A stretch of 64,000 nt of DNA from Nemophila menziesii (lineage: Eukaryota > Streptophyta > Magnoliopsida > Boraginales > Hydrophyllaceae), in NCBI GenBank assembly GCA_029959085.1, contig JARWIR010000021.1, positions 21,291,620 to 21,355,619 of the forward strand, in the 5' to 3' direction. The notes below the pieces were generated by a model that searched no databases, was not told where the DNA came from, and saw nothing but the letters and a program-made list of their open reading frames with translations. Position 1 is the first letter of the stretch; every line of letters starts with the position of its first letter. Shown here one piece after another: positions 58,031 through 64,000 of this stretch. The translations under genes were made by a program, and so were the position numbers.

Positions 58031-58495
58031 GGCGTGTCCTTCGTGTTATCGAAGAGTTTGTAAAGGTTATTGTGTTCTCGACCCGGTTAAGAGAGACACG
58101 GGAGCTTAGTGAAAAGCTTGAAATCCTAAGGAGGCTTCCTTAGGTAGTGGATGTAGGGAAACCGAACCACTATAAATCGTGTGTATCTTTCTATCCCTAC
58201 TCTATTTACTTTCCGCACTCTATATGTTTGATTATATGCTTGCATGAATTCTATGTTATTATTTATCTAGGATATCTAACATATAGTTTTCTAGAGTAGT
58301 TTAAGATATTGGATTAGCTTTTTACTAGTTATACTTTTATATCAAACCTTACTCTTTCCATTGCATGATCCCATAAGAGTTTGATTTAATTAGTTGACCT
58401 AGAAGTTTTCTCTTAAACTTATTATTGTCCAAAAGATTTTTAATTAGGCATTATCTTATTAGTAATCCTATTCACCCCCCCCTCTAGGACTATCA
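58031..58495 (+). repeat. Partial LTR 3 (last ~465 bp)
   Basis: Begins at a junction in which internal CTTCTTCCTT is followed by GGCGTGTCCTTCG, matching LTR GGTGTGTCCTTCG with one mismatch. It then follows LTR sequence to CTATCA. The C-run is 8. It is followed by the TSD CATTA. Confidence 0.9.
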
Positions 58496-58500
58496 CATTA

Positions 58501-58533
58501 AAACAACCTATTAAGGGAGGCTATATGCCAACA
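58501..58533 (-). repeat. Last 33 bp of the interrupted solo LTR
   Basis: AAACAACCTATTAAGGGAGG and following bases, ending ATATGCCAACA. These complete the LTR that starts at 48072. CATTG follows at 58534-58538. Confidence 0.9.
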
Positions 58534-58538
58534 CATTG

Positions 58539-60027
58539 TTTACTAATCTTTTCTACTTTTAATGTGCCTTTCATGTTTATCTTTTAAGCATACACTATGA
58601 CAAGTTCACAAACATACTATTTACTATCATTGACTTGTTAAAATTATACTTAATAGCTACATTCACTACATTCTACACCTATTCCCTATACTATAAAAGC
58701 AAGTAATCACAGTGGGAATGAGGACAAAGAATCCCCACCCTCAACTCAAGATGAGTCGTGTCCCCACGAATCAAAACAGACACAATAAGGTTAAAGAGAA
58801 AACACATAGTATACAACTAAAGAATTGGTAGAGAAGGAAGAAAACATACTCTTTAGGCTATTGCCTCGTGTCTCCAACACCCAATATAGGATACAATCGA
58901 TCCTTCGTGATATCGCACCTTAATTGCTATAGGATTATCATGATGTGAACTTGATTGGCTTTGATTAGCGCCACATCGTTGTCCAAGAGGGTTTGAGATA
59001 TTTTGACTCGATCAAGTTACTCACTTATTTTCTCTTTCCAAGAGAGATCCTCTCCTTTTGGCTTTGCTCCTCTCAAAATTGTCACGATCCACGTATTATC
59101 CATGTCGGTACCTGGTTTACTTGCAACTTTTCTCCTTCTCACCCAGTTTCACTTTCACCTTAATCAATAGGCTCGTGATGGTTGAGGAGAATTCCAAATT
59201 AAATATCTTTTTTGACTCAACTTTGAATCTCATTATCCCTGTCAAACATCACTTGTGCTACATCTACTTCTTCCTCTTTCATAATACAATTCAAAAAGAT
59301 GACGGATTTTTTTACTACATCCGGGTTTGATTATTCCCAAAAGTCGATGGTGTTAGGAAGTGGTGCCCTCTCTCCTCACTAATCATCATCGAATCGCCCT
59401 AGAACTTGAGTTACTCTCAGAAATGTTCTCACTCAATCCAACTTTGATGCACTTAATTTACATCCCCAATAACCTCTCATAATATCAAGATGATCACATA
59501 CAAATTTCACTTTACTGGTTATTTTCATATTTAAATTAATTTTTCAAGTCAATTCTATTTAAAGTTTGTTATGACTCTATTTTAGATGTGATATGCCATT
59601 CTACTTATTTCTCGGATTCTCTTTTATTTTCAATTTTCTTTTCTTTTACCCAGTCAAATGGATGTAATAAGAAAAGTGAATCATCACCAAAAGCACAGAT
59701 ACATAAGCTCAAAACCCCACCCAATAATATATCTCGTTCCCACCATCCCAAACTCAAGATTTAAAGACGAGTGTTTTACCAATATGACTAGAATGCTGGT
59801 CATATAGAAAAATCCTATAATGTAAGGAGCATGGCTTGTTACATGGCTAATAAAAAGTCTTTATAAAGGCTAGAAAGTAATGAGACGGAAATCTATCAAT
59901 TAAAATGGATAACAAGGTAAAAGGCAACAAGGGATTATAAAAGAACTGCCTTAATTACTTTCTAAACTATGCAATTTCGTTACTTTCTCATCTCTAGCAT
60001 GTTCATTAAATTAAATGGGTGTATCAA
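58539..60027 (-). other. Athila 3' non-coding region, part 2
   Basis: Minus-strand continuation of 46843-48066. It carries the hairpin-type GATTCGTGGGGACACGACTC near 58755-58775 followed by a GTTGAGGGTGGGG tract. It also has a second copy of blocks present in part 1: the CTCACTCAA..TTTGATGCACTT block at ~59425-59455 against ~47385-47410, and the CGTTCCCACCATCC block at 59733 against 47700. The 3' region of this element is therefore duplicated. No env-like or pol coding is joined to it. Confidence 0.6.
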
Positions 60028-60860
60028 CTAGATCGGACTCACAGTGTACACACCACTCAAGATACTGATCCAATTGCCTTCCCCATCTCGAAGTACACAT
60101 CCGTCACCACCAACATGTCTCCACTTGTTACAACTTTCATCAGTATTTAATTTAAATTCGCGATTTGGTTTACTCCATCCAATGAAATTGACAAAACTTC
60201 GTCTAGACGATACTTTCCCCGGTACTTGACCCCAAACTCTAGTATACTTATACGCCACAAATTGGGCATTTCTCACCATCGCCTTAGCCGTAGGAAAACC
60301 GGAACCAATAAACACCACATTGTTTCGTTTTTTTCCAAATTGTCTCAATCATCGCCCCGGAAAACACGCTCCATAACACCCGCGCAAAAATACTCTTGCT
60401 GGAAACATTCCCAAAGACTCCACAAAAGCAAATAATTTCACCGGAGTCAAGGCTGAGAAAATCGTCAGAATCGGAGCAATACGCACGGGAGCTGAGCGAG
60501 TTGCAGAGTTGCAGTTCTAACCATGCTGTCATCATCTAACTCGACACTGCTATACTTCGACAAGCTTCCATCCAGCTGGCACGACATGTGCTGCTGATCT
60601 GGACGGCCAGCCTTTGACGTGCGCCTGTAACAAAAGGTCTGACCTCAGCACCTCACTTTCAAAAGACCCATGTTCCTGTGAAATTGCACAGTAGGTCCCT
60701 GAGGCGGATGAAGTAACAAAATTCCAGGCGAAATCATGAGGCGCCTTACCACTCTCCATAAATCCCTAGTTTTATCACAATCCCTAAAGATATACAAGGC
60801 ACTTTCCTCCATCATTCCACAAACCAGGTACAAAAGACTAAAAGACATATTATAAAACAC
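60028..60860 (-). pseudogene. LINE ORF2 3' fragment (zf-RVT plus RNase H-like)
   Basis: The minus strand shows MMEESALYIFRDCDKTRDLWR near 60790 (end of a zinc-binding region), a decayed linker, GAMIETIWKKTK near 60345, and an RNase H-like start (REFKLNTDESCNKW, GGDGCVLRDGEGNWI near 60090). The frame changes several times. It lies just downstream of the R3H gene and may overlap its 3' flank. Confidence 0.7.
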
Positions 60861-61239
60861 AAATCATGATAATTCATCTTGGGACAAAACTCAGGAACAT
60901 AGAACTAAATGAGAAAGAGATAAAACAATCCAGTTTCATTCAAATAATAGAGAAGACACAAACCAAATTACAGTTCATTATTCCCAAAGAGAAAATAAAA
61001 AGTTTTCCAAATCCATTATTACGCACCATATATACAAAGGAACCAGCAAGTTAACCCCTAAAACCTGATTCTTTATGAACCTACAACCTATCTGATGAAA
61101 CTTTCCAACAGAAACAAACATTTTACAAACTCATAAACATAACGTTACAGGCTTTAAAATAGTTTAGTAAACTAATACAATCTTTCCCATTAAATTAAAT
61201 AATGCACAGATTCCTTAACGATGCAGCACAACAAATAAA

Positions 61240-62832
61240 TCACCAAAACCCTTCTTTCCCCATCTTAAGAAACTCACAAAGGGTTATCTTTGGAAGTTCA
61301 ACAGATCCCGATTTTTTCTTCTTGATTTTCGTCACCTTCAATAACTCAGATCCTTTGTTCTGAGTTTGAGTTTCAGTTACTGATACCAAGTTGTAAAACT
61401 GTTGAAAACAAATTTCAGAATTATTAAATCAAGCAAATGTTATATTATAATATAATATAATATAATATACCTCGCAAACACCATGTAAAAGTAAACGATG
61501 AAAAGGGTCTTGAACTTGTAGAACAAGAAACCCATCTTCGTTACTTTCCATTACAAAGGCGCGTAAACAGTCCTAAAAACGAAAATTACATTATCATAAC
61601 ATAATATAGAGACAGATTTGTAAATGAAAAAAAAAAAAAAAACCTCGTATCCATGAATAAGATCATAAAGAGAGCATCTACGTAAAGCATCTCTAGTTCT
61701 ACAATCAATTCGATGCCATGCAGTAACTACAGCAACTTTATCAACATCAACTCGACCTTTTCTTTTAGGTGAAGAGTTTCTTCCATAATCTCCTATCATA
61801 GTAGCCTAATCAAAATATAATATTAATTAATTAATTAATTAATTAATATATATGAGCTTGGAATATTCACTAGAAACTAACCTCTTTATCCATGTCAATG
61901 TTTCTAAATTTATCCCACTCTCCACCACTAGTCATTGAAAATGCTGACATCGGAACTTCATCACCTTTATAATCGACATTAATTCTTAGTTACTAAAATT
62001 AGAAAGTTTTTTTTTAAAAAAAAAAAAAGTTGATCATTGTTACCCCAAGGAGGTGGTGCAAATAAGCCTCGGACTTCTTCTGCATTTAAACGAGGAACAA
62101 GCTCCATTAACAATCGATCATTTAACCATCTACGAGATCTTCTATTAGTTACCTGTTAAAAGGAAATGATGAATAAATTTAACTAAAAAAGGAAATATTT
62201 GCGCTTTAGGGAAAAGAAAATTTATTTGAGGGATTACTTTGCCAGTTAAGCTCTCCAGAAATTCGATTTTCTTCTCAATATTCATACCTCGAGATTTAAT
62301 ACTCTCTCCTGCAAACATATATCACTTATATTTCCTCAAATATACACAACATATATATAGTAAATGTATCAAAGATACCGTGTTATTCCAATAAATTACA
62401 AATATAAGCAAGTGGAGTATTATTACATTTTTATAAGGGGTATATCTGACTATTCTTCATAACATAGGGACTAATTGTGCAATTGATCCACACATAAAAT
62501 GAATTAAGCTAATCAACAAAAGATCTAAAAACAATCTGGGTCAGCAAATTCAGTACTGTACGGTATAAACTATAAACAAATTCCGGGTCAGCTAGATTAA
62601 ATTATTATGATTTGTATCAAAGAAGTTTTAAAAAACCAATCTGGGTCGGAAAAATTCGTGATTTAATACCAAGTTGATTCCAAAACATTAAGTTTTAATA
62701 AGAAGTAAAAGAGAAAAATAATTTCGAACAAAAAAATGGAAGGGTAAAAAAAAAATCACCTTTTGCGGTGTCATAGAGAGAGGATGACAGAAGAAGATCC
62801 AAGTTTCTCTGCAATACCTCTGGTGTCGCCAT
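61240..62832 (-). CDS. R3H-domain protein, 7 exons
   Basis: Complete spliced gene. Exons by splice consensus: 62832-62760, 62308-62238, 62152-62044, 61964-61882, 61805-61644, 61572-61471, 61398-61240. All junctions are GT-AG and in frame, giving 252 residues. It starts MATPEVLQRNLDLLLSSSLY and ends in TGA at 61242-61240. The R3H signature (R-x3-H) is in DPFHRLLLHGVCEFYNLVS, with Arg192 and His196, near the C-terminus. R3H domains bind single-stranded nucleic acid, so an RNA- or ssDNA-binding role is likely. The N-terminal part (WLNDRLLMELVPRLN, LFAPPPWGDEVPMSAFS) looks like the plant-specific portion of a conserved small R3H family, as I recall it. A lysine-rich tail follows. No disabling change seen. 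The exact cellular role is unknown to me. Confidence 0.9.
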
Positions 62833-62982
62833 GATTGCTTGACTTTTCGGAAAAACCTGTAATTAATTTGAAGCTTGAGGAGTATGTGTGCGTGCTAGCT
62901 GATTTGCTTCTATGTTTGGTTGTTTTCTGATTTGCCGAGGATAAGAGAAATGGGATTAGAGTTTTTTTTTTTTTTTTTTTTT

Positions 62983-62988
62983 TTTATA
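62983..62988 (-). promoter_or_regulatory. Possible TATA box of the R3H gene
   Basis: The minus strand reads TATAAA about 155 bp before the ATG, directly followed by a poly-A run (poly-T on the plus strand, 62962-62985). Position fits a ~120-nt 5' UTR. The poly-A neighbour makes this uncertain. Confidence 0.35.
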
Positions 62989-63249
62989 AATAAAAGAAAT
63001 ACTCCCTGTCTTCTAATATATTGTTCATTTCTACTTTTCCATATTGATTAAGAAAAATTAGTACTATTAATATCATACAAACTTTAAAAAGTTATTTCAC
63101 CCAATATTTAAATAAATATACATCAATTATACTAAGGGTCAATGTCCCACAAAATCAAATTAATATTATACTTTCCCTAAAAAATCATCATTTAATTTAT
63201 TAGGACTAGATTACCTATTTACCCTTATTGATTATTATTATACTTTCCC

Positions 63250-63412
63250 AAAGAATCCTGTCACGCGACGAATCCCGTCACCTCGAAGAATCCCGTCACC
63301 TCGAAGAATCCCGCCACCTCGAAGAATCCCGCCACCTCGAAGAATCCCGTCACCTCGAAGAATCCCGTCACGTGATGAATTCCTTCACAACGATAAATCC
63401 CGTCACGCGACG
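63250..63412. repeat. 18-bp minisatellite
   Basis: Units of AAGAATCCCGTCACCTCG, about six to seven copies with C/T variation, then degenerate ends containing TCACGCGACG. The open frame through it is a by-product of the 18-bp period. Confidence 0.85.
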
Positions 63413-63421
63413 ATGATGAGA

Positions 63422-63572
63422 GTTGATGGGAAGAATAGACCTATTTACCCATTGATGGGACCTGGTGACGGAATTTGTCACATTGACTAGTTGATGGGAA
63501 GAATAGACCCATTTACACATTGATGGGACCTGGCGATGGAATTTGTCCCATTGACTAGTTGATGGGAAGTAT
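63422..63572. repeat. 68-bp tandem repeat, ~2.2 copies
   Basis: Units start GTTGATGGGAAGAATAGACC at 63422 and 63490, with a partial third at 63558. Few differences between units. Confidence 0.85.
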
Positions 63573-64000
63573 ATTACATGTAGTTGTATTGAATAAATCC
63601 CATCACCAGATATACAATTATATGCTCCGAAAGATGAACTAATAACCTGTCATTCCAATGTTTTTAAAAGCCTAAACAATCCAGCGCTTCTCTAATGCGT
63701 GAAAACTCGATACAAAATGCTTGCCCTTTGATAAAAAGATCATGAACTGTATACATAAGAATAAACTCTGTTGGAAGTTCATCTGCATTATATAAATCCC
63801 ATCAATGTGAATAAATCCCATCACTAGATAAATTGCCATTACCTGGATTAATCTCATCACAGACCAAATTAAAATAGCTGAATACCTGCATTATATTACA
63901 CTACACTGCCTTTTCTTATAGGAACCTACAATTATTTAGCAACACATATGATCCAAACTCCAAACTAAATTAGAAATACTAATCACGAAACAAAAATCAA

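Larger units (their letters stand above)
49494..58495 (+). mobile_element. Sirevirus-like pol-less element in chained LTR array, TSD CATTA
   Basis: Bounded by CATTA at 49489-49493 and 58496-58500. Order: LTR (49494-50873), primer-binding site, gag, env-like ORF, 3' region with purine tracts, LTR (54920-56296), primer-binding site, gag, truncated internal region, partial LTR (58031-58495). The two full units align at offsets of 5,426 then 5,423 bp, the change coming from a C-run (15 versus 12). I noticed one further base change (52310 versus 57731). No protease, integrase, RT or RNase H lies anywhere in it. A single TSD pair around the whole array implies either that it inserted as one piece or that it was rearranged after insertion. 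Confidence 0.9.
63135..64000. mobile_element. Left part of a Mutator-like element, right end outside the window
   Basis: Begins GGGTCAATGTCCCACAAAATC. Its first ~110 bp resemble the left end at 29655 (both have ...AGATTACxxATxxACCCTTATTxA). The interior has an 18-bp and a 68-bp tandem repeat and short phrases (AAATCCCATCA) reiterated near 63595-63860. The right terminus and TSD lie past 64000, so this is tentative. Confidence 0.45.

Noticed and set aside
57829..58143. 104-codon frame across the internal/LTR junction in copy 2
   Set aside because: It starts in the leader and runs into LTR sequence. The env-like ATG is absent, so it is a junction artefact.
60866..61054. 62-codon plus-strand frame
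   Set aside because: Lies opposite the 3' flank of the R3H gene. No recognisable domain.
63228..63416. Repeated peptide frame (RHLEES units), and the idea of a CRISPR array
   Set aside because: An 18-bp minisatellite with no unique spacers in a plant genome. The frame is a product of the period.

Overview
This window is transposon-rich chromosomal DNA of a flowering plant. I judge it a core eudicot because of LINE, Athila/Ty3, Sirevirus-like Ty1/copia, Mutator-like and Tourist elements, tRNA-derived SINEs, AT-rich spacers, and two spliced genes of plant families. The species cannot be told from the sequence. Only two intact host genes are visible, both on the minus strand: a four-exon trichome-birefringence-like (TBL) O-acetyltransferase (31802-33439) and a seven-exon R3H-domain protein (61240-62832). 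Nearly everything else is layered mobile DNA. Matching target-site duplications (TSDs) let much of the insertion order be read directly.

Layout. 1-3304: 3' part of a broken plus-strand LINE. 3694-5149: Mutator-like foldback element with a 9-bp TSD, poly-T/poly-A arms and a ~200-bp satellite core, lying at the 3' end of a minus-strand LINE. 5159-12491: that LINE, also split by solo LTRs at 6012-7771 and 8129-9608. 13905-14137: Tourist MITE. 14900-16760: LINE ORF1 remnant split by a solo LTR (15044-16573). 17153-25108: 5'-truncated Athila element (pol, env-like ORF, long 3' region, 3' LTR) with a SINE in its integrase region. 25109-26960: opposite-strand Athila gag, primer-binding site and LTR remnant with a second SINE. 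27790-29235: LINE fragment inside a small AT-rich satellite. 29655-31497: degenerate Mutator-like foldback that has captured the N-terminal coding part of KAE1/OSGEP (KEOPS complex).

34180-42660 is another plus-strand LINE, split by a 4,997-bp non-autonomous Sirevirus-like element (35972-40968, equal-length LTRs, TSD GAAGG) and a second 233-bp Tourist MITE. 43230-60027 is an Athila mosaic on the minus strand. Its 3' region was hit by a Sirevirus-family solo LTR (TSD CATTG), which was hit in turn by a 9,002-bp element (49494-58495, TSD CATTA). That element reads LTR - gag - extra/env-like ORF - LTR - gag - truncation - partial LTR. It has no protease, integrase or reverse transcriptase. A LINE 3' fragment (60028-60860), the R3H gene, and the left end of another Mutator-like element with minisatellites (63135-64000) close the window.

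Most notable: the pol-less Sirevirus-like unit with intact gag and env-like ORFs in a chained LTR array; the inverted-repeat motif GCGGTACACCGC reiterated in its LTRs; the KAE1-capturing foldback; and the homopolymer-armed foldback. The two host genes show no functional link to each other.
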